64,000 nucleotides of DNA from Haberlea rhodopensis (lineage: Eukaryota > Streptophyta > Magnoliopsida > Lamiales > Gesneriaceae): assembly GCA_907163345.1 (NCBI GenBank), contig CAJQUN010000438.1, positions 248,001 through 312,000 of the forward strand, read 5' to 3'. The notes under the pieces were generated by a model, which had not been told where the DNA came from, ran no database searches, and worked only from the letters and a program-made list of their open reading frames with translations. Of the stretch, positions 22,134 through 33,866 are shown in pieces. The translations under genes were made by a program, and so were the position numbers. Position 1 is the stretch's first letter; every line of letters starts with the position of its first letter.

Positions 22134-23928
22134 TGGGAGAAAAATAGAACTTAGTGAAGTTCAACCACAAGAAAACACTGAACCTGAGATTGAGATGGAA
22201 ACAGAGCAGGCACCACAAGCTGTTGTGGAAGAAGTACCTGCTCAAAAGACACAAGCCCAGCGTAGGTCTGTAAGAGAACACCGGGAGCCACAGAGATATG
22301 GATTTCTTGTGACTCAACAAGGTGACTTACTACTTATTGATGAGGATGAGCCGTCATCTTATCAACAAGCTATTATGGGCAATGATTCTGAGAAATGGCA
22401 AGAGGCCATGAAATCTGAGATGGAATCCATGTATGCAAACCAAGTATGGACTTTGGTTGATCCACCTGAAGGGGTACGACCCATAGGGTGCAAATGGATT
22501 TTCAAGAAAAAGACCGATATGGATGGTAACGTACAAACCTATAAAGGTCGGCTGGTTGCAAAAGGATTCAAACAAATTCATGGTATTGACTATGATGAAA
22601 CCTTTTCACCAGTGGCCATGGTTAAATCCATAAGGATCTTACTTGCAATAGCTGCATTTCATGATTATGAAATCTGGCAGATGGATGTCAAAACAGCTTT
22701 CCTTAATGGAAATCTGCTCGAGGATGTGTACATGACACAGCCCGAGGGTTTTGTCGATCCGAAGGATGCTGGAAAGATATGCAAGCTACAACGATCCATT
22801 TATGGATTGAAGCAAGCTTCTCGGAGTTGGAATCTTCGTTTTGATGATGCAATCAAAGAGTTTGGTTTTATCAAAAATGAAGATGAACCTTGTGTCTACA
22901 AGAAGGTCAGTGGGAGCGTAATCATTTTCCTAGTGTTGTATGTAGATGACATACTTCTTATTGGAAATGATATCCCTGCCTTACAATCTGTAAAGATTTG
23001 GCTAGGGAACTGCTTTTCGATGAAAGACTTAGGAGAAGCCACCTATGTATTAGGAATCAAGATCTATAGAGATAGATCGAGAAGGCTTCTTGGTCTAAGT
23101 CAAAGTACATACATAGACAAAGTGCTTAAAAGGTTTAGCATGCAAGAATCCAAGAAAGGATTCGTGCCAATGACACATGGTATTTATCTCTCGAAGGAAC
23201 AGTGTCCTTCAACACCAGATGAGAGACAACGCATGAGTAAGATTCCATACGCGTCAGCTATTGGATCTATCATGTATGCCATGATATGTACTCGTCCCGA
23301 TGTATCGTATGCCTTGAGCATGACGAGCAGATATCAAGTTGATCCAGGTGAAGGTCACTGGATTGCTGTCAAGAACATCCTGAAGTACTTGAGAATGACT
23401 AAGGATACATTCTTGATTTATGGAGGTGAGGAAGAGCTCAATGTAATGGGTTACACTGATGCTAGCTTCCAAACCGACAAAGATGATTTTCGATCGCAAT
23501 CTGGATATGTGTATTGCCTAAATGGGGGTGCTGTGAGCTGGAAGAGTTCAAAGCAAGAAACAGTAGCCGATTCTACAACGGAAGCTGAGTATATTGCTGC
23601 CTCGGATGCAACAAAGGAAGCTGTTTGGATGAGGAAGTTCATTTCTGAACTTGGAGTGGTGCCTAGCATTAAAGATCCGATAGAACTCTATTGTGACAAC
23701 AATGGAGCGATCGCATTGGCTAAGGAACCAAGATCTCACCAAAGATCCAAGCACATACTTAGGCGTTTCCAGTTCATTCGAGAAATCGTTGAAAGGGGAG
23801 ATGTTAAAATATGCAAAGTACCAACAGATGATAATGTATCTGACCCATTGACGAAGCCGCTGTCACAGCAGAAGCATGATCGTCATACTAGATCCCTAGG
23901 CATTAGGTATATGTCTGAGTGGTCTTAG
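22078..23928 (+). CDS. Copia B reverse transcriptase and RNase H
   Basis: 616 codons, open to the natural stop just before the PPT. Residues about 1-110 are integrase-RT linker. RT follows with WTLVDPPEGVRPIGCKW, KTAFLNGNL, the catalytic LYVDDILLIGND near residue 290, and YVLGIKIYRDRS. RNase H has GYTDASFQTD, TEAEYIAASD, LYCDNNGAIALA and SKHILRRFQFIRE, ending DNVSDPLTKPL. All catalytic motifs are present. It lacks its own proper start and would need fusion with the upstream frames. Confidence 0.93.
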   Translation: MLLGLVYFLKENLFLEKTSGRKIELSEVQPQENTEPEIEMETEQAPQAVVEEVPAQKTQAQRRSVREHREPQRYGFLVTQQGDLLLIDEDEPSSYQQAIMGNDSEKWQEAMKSEMESMYANQVWTLVDPPEGVRPIGCKWIFKKKTDMDGNVQTYKGRLVAKGFKQIHGIDYDETFSPVAMVKSIRILLAIAAFHDYEIWQMDVKTAFLNGNLLEDVYMTQPEGFVDPKDAGKICKLQRSIYGLKQASRSWNLRFDDAIKEFGFIKNEDEPCVYKKVSGSVIIFLVLYVDDILLIGNDIPALQSVKIWLGNCFSMKDLGEATYVLGIKIYRDRSRRLLGLSQSTYIDKVLKRFSMQESKKGFVPMTHGIYLSKEQCPSTPDERQRMSKIPYASAIGSIMYAMICTRPDVSYALSMTSRYQVDPGEGHWIAVKNILKYLRMTKDTFLIYGGEEELNVMGYTDASFQTDKDDFRSQSGYVYCLNGGAVSWKSSKQETVADSTTEAEYIAASDATKEAVWMRKFISELGVVPSIKDPIELYCDNNGAIALAKEPRSHQRSKHILRRFQFIREIVERGDVKICKVPTDDNVSDPLTKPLSQQKHDRHTRSLGIRYMSEWS

Positions 23929-23943
23929 TGCAAGTGGGAGATT
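23929..23943 (+). other. Polypurine tract of copia B
   Basis: GCAAGTGGGAGATT directly before the 3' LTR. Confidence 0.88.
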
Positions 23944-25452
23944 TGTTGGGATATGCCCTAAGACAAGTCATTAGATGATTGTTTAAGACATACAATGTTT
24001 ATGGTTTTATGAATGGCAATTCATTATTATATATTATTCTTTTAACTGTGCATTGTGAATTAATATATATGTTAATGTCCTTAGAATAATATTGTATTAT
24101 TCTTAAAGATGTCCCTAGTCAAGTATTATCATGAATAGGGATAATGATAATACGTAGAGACTAGTATATGTTGATCGATGAATTGTTCATTGATATGAGA
24201 TATCAAATCAACATATGGGTACATGTTAGAGAACAATGTACTGGACAGACCCACCATGAGAATGCAACATGGATAGTTATATGATCGTCATATGCAATTC
24301 TCATAGTGATAATAATGTATACAATCCTTACGACTTGTGATCATCAGAGATCCCAACATAAGGAGTTATGTATCTTGATATCGTCAAACGTTACCCGTAA
24401 CAGGGTAATCTATAAAGGCGACTATTGGATACACTACGAATTATGTAGAGGGATGTTGACTGATCGAGATAGGATTTGTCCCTTCTATATAACAGGAGAT
24501 GTGTTTGGCCCTTGATCAAGTGAGAACTAAAATGCATGGCCATGCTCGAATGAGTCGATATGAGATATCGAGCTTATTCGTTTATTCTAGTTCTACTTGG
24601 GGATCAAGAAATAAAGATTGGATATACGAGTATGACTATTCCATGACTCGTGTTCAATCTAAACACAAAGGACAAAGGGATTAAGTTACATGGTTAATAT
24701 TATCACAAGTTCTAAAGGTTATGTCGAGTCATTGACATTCTTGTAATTTGGGGAGCATTGATGTGTTGCTAGATACCGCTCAATGCTTGAGACGTAAAAT
24801 GAGATTTTATGTCACTGCCAACATTACAAGATCCTATCGGGTCGCACAAAAGATTAAATCGAGAAGGGAAATTAAATTCATGGGATGAATTAAATAATTA
24901 AGAGGAGTCTTAATTAATAATCATAAGGATTAATTAAATCATGAGCTTAAGCCCATGAAGCTTTGAGAAAGCCTTTAATTAATGATTATTAAGTGTTTAA
25001 TTGTAAGACAACTTGAATAACACTTCATAACAAAACCTAGCAACCAAAGAAGGGCTCTCGCCCACCTTGTGAAAGTCACACACGGCCGCCTCTCAATCTT
25101 GCTCTCGGTTTCTTGATAGCCGAAGAGGAAGAGTGATATTGTGCCAATTTTGATTGTGAATCAAAGTGTGTTTTGGTTCCGGTTTAATATCTTGTCTAGC
25201 AACTTGATATTAAACTATCCCTTCACCCGATTTGATCGTGTGGATACCGTTGAGGCAAAACCAATCGAGTTTTGCTTAGTGACTCGGAGAAGGCGTAGGA
25301 CGTGGTGCAGCTCCGTGGATTCGGCTTCAAACACGCTACAAGGGTAAGACACTGTAATTCTCTAATCCGATATGATTCCCTATGTATAGATCGCTGGTTT
25401 GTAATCCCAAAATTTTATTCCGCTGCGATGTATGCTCATGGGGTTACTTAGA
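23944..25452 (+). mobile_element. Copia B 3' LTR
   Basis: 1509 bp, near-identical to the 5' LTR. The terminus reads GGTTACTTAGA instead of GGTTACTAACA, so the canonical CA end is altered. TSD AAAAG follows. Confidence 0.93.
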
Positions 25453-26595
25453 AAAAGCACATCACATAATATAGTTCCCGGCCAGGGAAAACACATACTC
25501 AACAGAATACAGCAACACTAAGTAAATTCCCAGCCAGGGAAGACACCACACATAAGACAACATAAGTGGGTTTCAGCACCCACAAAATACACCAATGACT
25601 CTCATATCATTAGCAATTCTACCCTTAATTGCATGCAACATAGAATGAAAGAAAGAAAGGCTCATGCCTTTATATACAACCCATATACAAGTATAACCGT
25701 GCTCACATGTGAGCATCATAAATGTGTATATAACCCTCGGGTGTATATAAGTACTCTATACGATACCGTGCTCCATCAAGCCCTGGTACCACGATCCTGG
25801 GAGTACATCCAATCAACAGCTCGAGCTCAGCTCCACAGCCATCGATGTACCTGTTCACCTGCCCAACAGAGACAACCCCCAACGGGGTGAGCATACCAAT
25901 ACACAAAATCCCATAAGCACAATAATGAAATTCATAATTTACAACAAAAGTAATACTAATGAATTTTAAATGATACTCCCTGGATGGCAACGTCCTCATC
26001 CGGGATTCCGTGTACTGTCCCTGTTCTCACAATCATCAAACTCATCAAATCTCAAAAATCAGTAAATCAACACATTGATTAACTCATCGCATGCCTGATT
26101 CTCAAATATCAATAATTAATGATTCCAAATTCATTATACATACAAATATAGATATCTCAATATCTAATACTGATTTTCAACTTTGCTACCAATCACAGAT
26201 AGCTCAAATGCCTAGCATTTATTTTACCAATTCTCCATTATACTTAGACATCTCACATGTCTTATAATGAATACATGCTTCCACGATCATTCTCAGGCAT
26301 CTCAATGCCCTACCATGGTCATATACATCCAGTACCCCATATATCTTATGAGGTTATGCAACTCTAAAATCACGCACGCTTGTGGCGGCGATATCAAGAT
26401 TAGGTCGTTCCATAGCTATATCAAACACGCATATATATAACCATACGCACAACCATCTAATGCAATCAAAATACACTATGCATTTCACAATGCTCTCATA
26501 TAAAGTAATGCTCGTACGTCGCACGTACCTTAAATCTCCGAAGTCCGAGCCAAACCTTGCTCAAGTTCCATGCCCCGAGGACGATGTGCTAACAC
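25453..26595 (-). mobile_element. C1 LTR segment 2
   Basis: Begins with B's right TSD, then AF-family LTR sequence (F/C type) matching 43635-44662. It includes the hairpin AGACAT-GTGAG-ATGTCT (reverse strand, near 26250) and the inverted repeat GTACGT-CGC-ACGTAC near 26516-26530. It ends at a GATA shared with the left end of D. Confidence 0.9.
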
Positions 26596-27112
26596 GATAT
26601 TAAGGTGCAATTTAGAGAACTAAACATACATGTGATTATATCAGAGTAAAGTGCCGTGTTGATTAACCTGAGCTTTAGAGATTACAGTACCAAAAGTTCC
26701 AAAAAGGAAAGACATACTTCCTACAAAGGTACTACATCATAGTCTTACTCTACTCAGTAGAAGCTATGCTAAAACTCTATCATGCTAATCCTGTAGCACT
26801 CCTTACAGCTCAGCATATCAACCCCGGCCCTGGTTCTTGTCAAACAAAAGCACCTACAAAGACAACCCCCAACACATGAGCATAACACAATTCATATTTA
26901 ACATAATATGAAAGTAAGGCATAAATGCAAATCTTAAACACAAGTCCTTCCCGTATTTCCAGCATTTATATCGCCCATTGGTTGTCCCTGTACCATAATT
27001 CATAATAGAAACACATTATATGAATGTATGGATATGCAATGTCATGACATTCCTTTTCCCTTAAATCCTTATTTCATCCTGAGCCCTTATCATTAGTACA
27101 TTTTAATGCTTC

Positions 27113-27265
27113 TTGCTACTCCATGTAAGCGGAATTCTTCATCGCTTCCAATGGACTTTAGCGTTGCTACTCCATGTAAGCGGAATTCTTCATCGCTTCC
27201 AATGGACTTTAGCGTTGCTACTCCATGTAAGCGGAATTCTTCATCGCTTCCAATGGACTTTAGCG
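27113..27265. repeat. 51-bp tandem repeat, three copies, in D 3' LTR
   Basis: Exact repeats of TTGCTACTCCATGTAAGCGG...GACTTTAGCG at 27113, 27164 and 27215. The same array lies at 34426-34578 in the 5' LTR. Confidence 0.97.
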
Positions 27266-27619
27266 TAAGCCATTAAAATCCTTACTAAGATAACTTTGAC
27301 TCGTGAAATACACCTCTTATATTTCACAACATACATATGCAAAAACAATGCATAAAAACATGTATCATAATCTTAATGCACCACATTGCATTCATCATGT
27401 GTCATAAAGACAAACATAAAGTACATGTTACCGTTGGGATGCCCGTACGTCGCTTACGTACCTTTCAAAAGATAGAGGAGTCAATCGACTTTATCTCCTC
27501 GGTTGTGCTGGCACCTGGGATGGTTCTACATAGCCATACAACACAATATTAGGCACCTCATAATAATCCGGAAGCAAAACCAAATAAAAAAAAACCAAAC
27601 AAATCCTTTAATATCATCT

Positions 27620-27780
27620 CGCGATCGATCGCCCATGAGCCCCGATCGATCGCGAGATGCTACTGCCTCGCATACCAGAAAAAATTCAATCCGCGATCGA
27701 TCGCCACTATATTGGCGATCGATCGCCAAAACTTACTGGAACATCGCGATCGATCCTGCCTCCTTGGCGATCGATCGCCA
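27620..27780. repeat. CGATCGATCG palindrome cluster, D 3' LTR
   Basis: About six copies of GCGATCGATCGC or close variants. They include the paired form TCGCGATCGATCGCC...CGATCGATCGCGA. Confidence 0.95.
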
Positions 27781-29103
27781 ACCTTGTTCCTTCGGCGATT
27801 TCCAGAATTGCTTAACACCGATAATCATACCCTTAAATCTAACATGTAGGACAATATACATACCAAGACCATCATGCTAGCATTTGAACTACACTACCCT
27901 GAGTGTATTCAAACCAAATATACACCCTTAGCATAAACCTACATGCATAAACATCGATCATTAACACAAGTACTGGATCAACTTTTTCTGGAAACAGGGC
28001 ACATTTTCATTTCCAGAATTCTTGAGCACCTCTATTCATGCTATTAAAACTAACACATATAACATAAACCTTGCTCAACTAAACATGCCATGGGTTTCAC
28101 AAAACTACCAAGCATGTTTTTACATCAAAGTTTCTCCAATATATAAGCTTATCATGCATGATAACACCTTCATAAAAGTACTCTTCGCACATATATTTCC
28201 AGAAAACAGGGCATTTGAACCTTGCCCAGAATTTTCGAACACTACCTTTCACATGATTAAATCTTTCACATAACACATGCAACATGCTCAAGGAAATATA
28301 CTGGTACCTTCAACAAGTTACCATACATAAAAACACATCAAAGGTTCAACCAAAACCTAAGTTAGCATGCTTCGAAACATCATGGTAAAACCCTTCCTAA
28401 CATGGAAAACAGAGTACTTCTCTGCTCGGGTGTTCGAGGAGCCCTTTTCTCTAGCATAAATATAGCACATAAAGCATGCAAGTTTCTTAACTAAACATGC
28501 TAAAGGCTTCACAAACATCCCAAAAAGGTATTCATAACAAGATAACATCATACCCTAAACTATCATGCCAAAACTGCTACAAAGAACAAGCATGCCAGGA
28601 AACTTGAAAACTGGGAAAAATGTGACTCCTCACCACTTTTGCCCTTCGATTTTCTATATGAAAAGAAGCATGAAACCCGATCACTTTTCTCCTGGAACTC
28701 GACCAAGTTGCAGAGAAATGAAGGGAAAAAGAAGGAAGCTTTTGGAAGAGGCAAGACTCAAAATATCTAAGTCCAAACATGCCTATAAGTCAATCTGCTT
28801 TCCCAGAAAACAGGGGAGGGGCGTGGGTTTGGCTGCAAGTGGGGGTTGGGTGGTTGCATGTGGGGTGGTTTGTGGTGTTTAATTGTGTCCCGGTATTTCA
28901 TACGATGTATAAAAATATCCCTCCTCGATATTTTATTATTCTACCACATCAACACAACAATTAAAAACACCTAACATGCTTCCTAAACCACATCATCAAA
29001 TTAAATAAATTAATCCCACATACAAACGCTTTAAACATATAGGTTCATAATTAACCACCCTTAAATGCATGATTACCCACATAATCATTTCGGGGATATC
29101 ACA

Positions 29104-29122
29104 ATACTCCCCTACTTATAAG
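29104..29122 (-). other. Polypurine tract of D
   Basis: Minus-strand TTATAAGTAGGGGAGTAT abuts the LTR. The hairpin GATTTCG-GGA-CGAAATC lies just upstream. Confidence 0.88.
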
Positions 29123-29136
29123 ATTTCGTCCCGAAA

Positions 29137-32100
29137 TCAAAACATGCTGCTAACTAGAAATAAAACAGTACATAAACGCATACCAGAAAACAGTTCTGGA
29201 TAGTACTGCACCATGTGTCGCTCTGTCTCCCACGTGGCCTCCTCGACACCCCTACGATCCCACTGTACCTTGATCATAGGAATAACCTTGTTCCGAAGTC
29301 TGCGGTCTGCTCTATCCAAAATCCTGATAGGCCGCTCCACATAAGAAACATCGGACTCAATCTGAACCTCTGAAGGCTGCAACACATGTGAGGGATCTGG
29401 CTCATACTTCCTCAGCATAGACACATGAAAAACGTCGTGTATGCCAGACAGAGAGGGCGGTAAAGCCAACCGGTATGCCAGAGTACCAATACGCTGTAAG
29501 ATCTCATACGGCCCTACGTACCTCGGGGATAATTTCCCTCGCATCCCAAACCGTACTACGCCTCTGAAGGGTGAGATCTTTAAAAACACTCTGTCGCCTA
29601 ACTGAAACTCCAACGGTCTACGCCGCTGATTGGCATATGCTGCCTGTCTATCCTGAGCTGCCTTCATCTTTGTTCTGATAACCTTAACTTTCTCTTCCAT
29701 TTCCTGAATCAACTCAGGTCCTCCAACCGACTTACGGTCCATGTCATCCCAACACAAGGGTGACCTACAACGCCTACCATAGAGGGCCTCGAAAGGAGCC
29801 ATCTGAATACTTGCCTGGTAGCTGTTGTTGTAAGAAAATTCCACCAAGGCTATCGAGTCTTGCCATGAAGTGTCGAACTCCAGCACACAAGCCCTCAACA
29901 TATCTTCGAGCGTCTGTATCGTACGCTCGGTCTGTCCGTCCGTCTGGGGATGATAGGCTGTGCTCAACCTCAACTCTGTACCTAGAGCTGTCTGCAGACC
30001 CTCCCAAAAGTGAGATGTAAACCGCGGATCTCGATCTGACACAATCGAAACAGGGATCCCGTGCAATCTCACCACATCTCTGACATATAACTGCGCCATT
30101 CTTAAGTGCGTGAAGGTCATACAGTAGGGAATGAAATGAGCACTCTTAGTCAACCTGTCCACGACTACCCAGATGGCGTCAAAACCCGAAACAGTCCTCG
30201 GCAAGTGGGTCACGAAATCCATAGATACGTGCTGCCACTTCCACTCGGGTACCTCTAAACTTCTTAGTTCACCTCCCGGCCTTTGTCTCTCAGCTTTCAC
30301 TTGCTGACAAATCAAACAACGCTTGACAAAAGAGGTGACATCCTGTTTCATACGCCTCCACCAGAACTGGCTGCGTAGATCCTTATACATCTTCTTCCCA
30401 CCTGGATGGACACTCATCCTGCTGCAATGAGCTCGCTGTAATATACCTTGGCGCAACTCGGTTGTATCTGGAACCACCCATCTGTCGCCGAGCCTCAGAG
30501 AACCGTCATCAGCCACTCTGAATCTCGATGGCTGTCCTGAATGAACCACTAACATCCATCTCTGAACCTCTACATCGGTCTCCTGAGCCTTCCTGATGTG
30601 ATCAAATATAACAGGCTCAGCTAGCAAGGTCAAAACCTGTACTGGTGAAGAAGATACATCATAATCGAATCCCAAATGGCAGTAGGAGCCAAACATAGCT
30701 GACAGAGACATAGCATCCTCTGCTGTGCTCCTCACCTTCCGACTCAAAGCGTCGGCTGTCAAATTTGCTTTTCCCGGGTGATATTCGATTTCACAATCGT
30801 AGTCCTTCAGCAGGTCCATCCATCTCCTCTGCCTCATGTTCAGCTCAGCCTGTGTAAACAAGAATTTCAGGCTCTTGTGATCAGTGAAGATGGTAAATGA
30901 GGTACCGTATAAGTAGTGTCGCCATATCTTCAAGGCGAACACTATAGCTGCCAACTCCAGATCATGGACTGGATACCTCGTCTCATGTGGCTTCAACTGT
31001 CTCGAAGCGTAAGCCACTACATGTCTGTCCTGCATCAGCACGCACCCTAATCCCTGTAGAGATGCATCGGTATAAAGAATAAATCCTTTGTTCTCCTTGG
31101 GTATCACTAGAACTGGCGCAGTAGTCAGTCTGTGCTTTAATTCCCGGAAGCTCTGCTCACAAGCCTCTGACCAACAAAATGGGACTCCCTTCTGAGTCAG
31201 CTGGGTAAGTGGCTTGGCGATCTTTGAGAAACCCTCGACGAAACGTCGATAATAGCCAGCCAGACCAAGAAAACTTCGAATCTCACTGACTGAAGTAGGG
31301 GTAGACCAATCCATAACTGCTTCTATCTTCCTCGGGTCTACTGATATCCCCTCTCGGGATATGATATGGCCCAAAAATGCAACACTGTTCAGCCAAAACT
31401 CACACTTGCTGAGTTTGGCGTACAACTGATGATCTCTGAGGATCTGGAGTACTGTCCTCAGATGATCGGCATGATCCTCCTCATTCCTCGAATAGACTAG
31501 GATGTCATCAATAAACACGATCACAAACTGATCGAGGTACTCCTGAAATACTCTGTTCATCAGGCTCATAAAGACTGCAGGTGCATTTGTTACACCGAAC
31601 GGCATCACCAAGAACTCATAGTGCCCATACCGAGTTCTAAAAGCCGTCTTTTGGACATCACCAGCTCTAACCCGTACCTGGTGATAGCCTGACCTCAAAT
31701 CTATCTTGGAGTACACCTCCGTACCCTGAAGTTGGTCGAACAGATCATCAATCCTCGGAAGCGGATATCTGTTCTTCACTGTAGCCTTGTTCAGTTGCCT
31801 GTAGTCAATGCACAGACGCATTGATCCATCCTTCTTTTTCACGAACAAGACTGGCGCACCCCAAGGCGATACACTAGGACGGATGTATCCCTTGTCGAGG
31901 AGCTCCTGTAACTGTACCTTCAGCTCCCTCAGCTCTGCCGGTGCCATCCTGTATGGGGCACGAGAAATGGCTGATGTCCCTGGCAGCAACTCAATAGCAA
32001 ACTCCACATCCCTGACAGGCGGAAATCCCGGAATCTCATCTGGAAACACATCACTGAACTCCGCCACAACTGGAATGTCCTCGGCTCTCACTTCCTTCTC

Positions 32101-33678
32101 CTCTGAAGCATCCATAGCATAAATAAGGTACCCAGTATGGCCACGTTCCAATAACCGCGACATCTTAACCGCCGAGATTACTGGTATCTTTGGACGAGAG
32201 CCGTCCCCATAAAAAGTCCACTGGAACCCCTGATCAGACAGAAAACGAACCATCCTCTTTTGGCAATCTACCATAGCTCGGTATCTGCTCAACACATCAA
32301 TGCCGATAATGCAGTCAAAGTCTGCCATCTCTAACTGAATCAAATCGGCCCTCAGATCATTGCCCTCAAAATAAATGAGGCAATCTGATAACTGTCGATC
32401 CGCAATCACATGCTTCCCCGTGGGTGTCGAGACCATGAGAGGCGTGGGTAACAGAGACGAGCACAAATGGTGTCCTTCCACAAAGGCAGTAGATACAAAG
32501 GAATGGGAAGCACCTGTATCTATCAATATAAGTGCAGGGTACGTAAGTAAATGACACGTACCAGCAATGACCTCCTCTGGGGCTGCCTCGGCCTGCTCCC
32601 GGGTCAGTGCATACACCTGTCCTTGCGGCGGTCCTGTCGTCTGACCTCCCAGGGGTCGTGGTGCAAACTGCTGCCTCTGTGGTGCCCTCCCAGCATCAAA
32701 CCTTGGCCTATTCGGCCCTGAATCCGTCTGAACTGCCCGATTGGGGCAACCCCGAGCTATGTGGCCCATCTTGCCACAAATATAGCAACCTCGACAGTCA
32801 CGTAACAAATGCAATCCTCCGCAGTTGGTACACCTGGTTACCTCTGTCCTGTTTCCTTGTGTGTGCCCCCGGGTGTTCTGCTTCTGTCCATGAGACTTCT
32901 TCCCACTAAACCTGGAAGATGATGAGGCCCCACGAGCCTTAAACTGATCCCCTCGTGGCTTCAGACTGTCAGTAGTAGGCCTCTGTGATGGTACAAAAGG
33001 GGGTACAACATCCTTGTATGCGCCTACGGCAATCTCTGCCAACTCTGCCCGTGTCAGGGCGTCGTCAAACGAGCTGGGGTTGTTAGAGATAACCCTATCG
33101 AATAGCTCCGGCCTCAGACCTTTCAGAAAGTTCCTCATCTTGGCATGGCTGCTGACAGCAATATGAGGTACATACCTCAGCAGTGAGGAATACTGCATAG
33201 CGTAGTCTGCTACGGACATGCTACCCTGCTTCAAACTGTTGAACTCATCCTCCTTTAATTGTCTGGCAGCTGCAGAGAAATACCGGTTAAGGAACCGGGT
33301 CCGGAATACAGTCCAGTCAACTGCCATACCTAGAGCTCTCAGCTCCATCACGGTGGTCTTCCACCACATAGCAGGCTTCTTAGCCAGCTGAAACTCTGCT
33401 AACCTCAGCCATGCCGTGAGTGCACAAGGTGCAGTCACAAGTATCTGCTCTATACGTTCCAACCACTCCTCAGCTACTTCACCAGACTCAGTCCCCTCAA
33501 ACATGGGCGGATGGAAACTCAGAAACTGCTTCAAACTGAGCTCCCCTGGCAGTAATATCTGTACACTGGGCTCCACGCCCACAGCAGGTGGTGGTAAGGG
33601 GTTCGGCTGAGCAATACTGGCATGTCTACTGTCCATATCTCCTACCTCTTCATTGAGGTTCGCCATGCTGCAACACAA
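29137..33678 (-). CDS. Gag-Pol polyprotein with chromodomain, element D
   Basis: 1513 codons without interruption. Gag occupies about residues 40-230 (retrotransposon Gag family, WLERIEQI...FLNRYFS). Two zinc knuckles lie at 283-311 (CTNCGGLH..., CYICGKMGHIARGC). Protease has DTG at 387-389. RT spans about 560-780 with catalytic VFIDD (722-725). RNase H has acidic residues at 871, 908, 933 and 976. Integrase has the HHCC zinc site (1084, 1091, 1121, 1124) and DDE at 1154, 1215 and 1251, with the standard x60 and x35 spacing. A GPY/F module lies near 1389 and a chromodomain at 1465-1500, which in such elements directs integration to chromatin. I favour translation from the fifth codon (33666, MANLNEEV), which follows a good splice acceptor. 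All catalytic residues are present, so it may be active. Confidence 0.96.
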   Translation of the reverse strand: MCCSMANLNEEVGDMDSRHASIAQPNPLPPPAVGVEPSVQILLPGELSLKQFLSFHPPMFEGTESGEVAEEWLERIEQILVTAPCALTAWLRLAEFQLAKKPAMWWKTTVMELRALGMAVDWTVFRTRFLNRYFSAAARQLKEDEFNSLKQGSMSVADYAMQYSSLLRYVPHIAVSSHAKMRNFLKGLRPELFDRVISNNPSSFDDALTRAELAEIAVGAYKDVVPPFVPSQRPTTDSLKPRGDQFKARGASSSSRFSGKKSHGQKQNTRGHTQGNRTEVTRCTNCGGLHLLRDCRGCYICGKMGHIARGCPNRAVQTDSGPNRPRFDAGRAPQRQQFAPRPLGGQTTGPPQGQVYALTREQAEAAPEEVIAGTCHLLTYPALILIDTGASHSFVSTAFVEGHHLCSSLLPTPLMVSTPTGKHVIADRQLSDCLIYFEGNDLRADLIQLEMADFDCIIGIDVLSRYRAMVDCQKRMVRFLSDQGFQWTFYGDGSRPKIPVISAVKMSRLLERGHTGYLIYAMDASEEKEVRAEDIPVVAEFSDVFPDEIPGFPPVRDVEFAIELLPGTSAISRAPYRMAPAELRELKVQLQELLDKGYIRPSVSPWGAPVLFVKKKDGSMRLCIDYRQLNKATVKNRYPLPRIDDLFDQLQGTEVYSKIDLRSGYHQVRVRAGDVQKTAFRTRYGHYEFLVMPFGVTNAPAVFMSLMNRVFQEYLDQFVIVFIDDILVYSRNEEDHADHLRTVLQILRDHQLYAKLSKCEFWLNSVAFLGHIISREGISVDPRKIEAVMDWSTPTSVSEIRSFLGLAGYYRRFVEGFSKIAKPLTQLTQKGVPFCWSEACEQSFRELKHRLTTAPVLVIPKENKGFILYTDASLQGLGCVLMQDRHVVAYASRQLKPHETRYPVHDLELAAIVFALKIWRHYLYGTSFTIFTDHKSLKFLFTQAELNMRQRRWMDLLKDYDCEIEYHPGKANLTADALSRKVRSTAEDAMSLSAMFGSYCHLGFDYDVSSSPVQVLTLLAEPVIFDHIRKAQETDVEVQRWMLVVHSGQPSRFRVADDGSLRLGDRWVVPDTTELRQGILQRAHCSRMSVHPGGKKMYKDLRSQFWWRRMKQDVTSFVKRCLICQQVKAERQRPGGELRSLEVPEWKWQHVSMDFVTHLPRTVSGFDAIWVVVDRLTKSAHFIPYCMTFTHLRMAQLYVRDVVRLHGIPVSIVSDRDPRFTSHFWEGLQTALGTELRLSTAYHPQTDGQTERTIQTLEDMLRACVLEFDTSWQDSIALVEFSYNNSYQASIQMAPFEALYGRRCRSPLCWDDMDRKSVGGPELIQEMEEKVKVIRTKMKAAQDRQAAYANQRRRPLEFQLGDRVFLKISPFRGVVRFGMRGKLSPRYVGPYEILQRIGTLAYRLALPPSLSGIHDVFHVSMLRKYEPDPSHVLQPSEVQIESDVSYVERPIRILDRADRRLRNKVIPMIKVQWDRRGVEEATWETERHMVQYYPELFSGMRLCTVLFLVSSMF

Positions 33679-33866
33679 TAGTTAACAACAATACCAAAAG
33701 CAGTTCATAATATAAGCCGTTAGATAACAAGAGTAAAATATTCAAAGCATGTTAGTATATCACGTATACAACCATATGCATCACATGCATAAGCATGCCT
33801 AAATGAATACCTAGCCAACTTGTCTCTAAAGGCTACCCTTCACTCTTCCCTGGTTATCTAACCACT

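Larger units (their letters stand above)
16742..25452 (+). mobile_element. Copia element B, full length
   Basis: 8.7-kb plus-strand Ty1/copia element inserted in C1, with perfect TSD AAAAG (16737-16741 and 25453-25457). LTRs of 1508 and 1509 bp differ at only a handful of sites by eye, so it is young. PBS, leader, gag-pol and PPT are all present. It is the same family as A. The coding region has several one-base shifts, so it is not autonomous as read. Confidence 0.95.
26596..29103 (-). mobile_element. Element D 3' LTR (outer 24 bp deleted)
   Basis: Matches 33908-36414. Element-sense start TGTGATATCCCCGAAATG at 29103. It contains three 51-bp repeats, the GTACGT-CGCTT-ACGTAC inverted repeat near 27445, and a CGATCGATCG cluster. 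The outer sequence equal to 33884-33907 is absent. Confidence 0.95.

Noticed and set aside
28565..28882. 105-codon frame present identically in both D LTRs (also 35876-36193)
   Set aside because: Identity is explained by recent LTR duplication. The frame runs through GT-rich LTR sequence and has no recognisable domain.
29137..33678. Start at the first ATG (MCCSM) of the D polyprotein
   Set aside because: The first four codons lie upstream of or overlap a strong acceptor-like TTGCAG. MANLNEEV at 33666 is the more likely start, though this is unproven.
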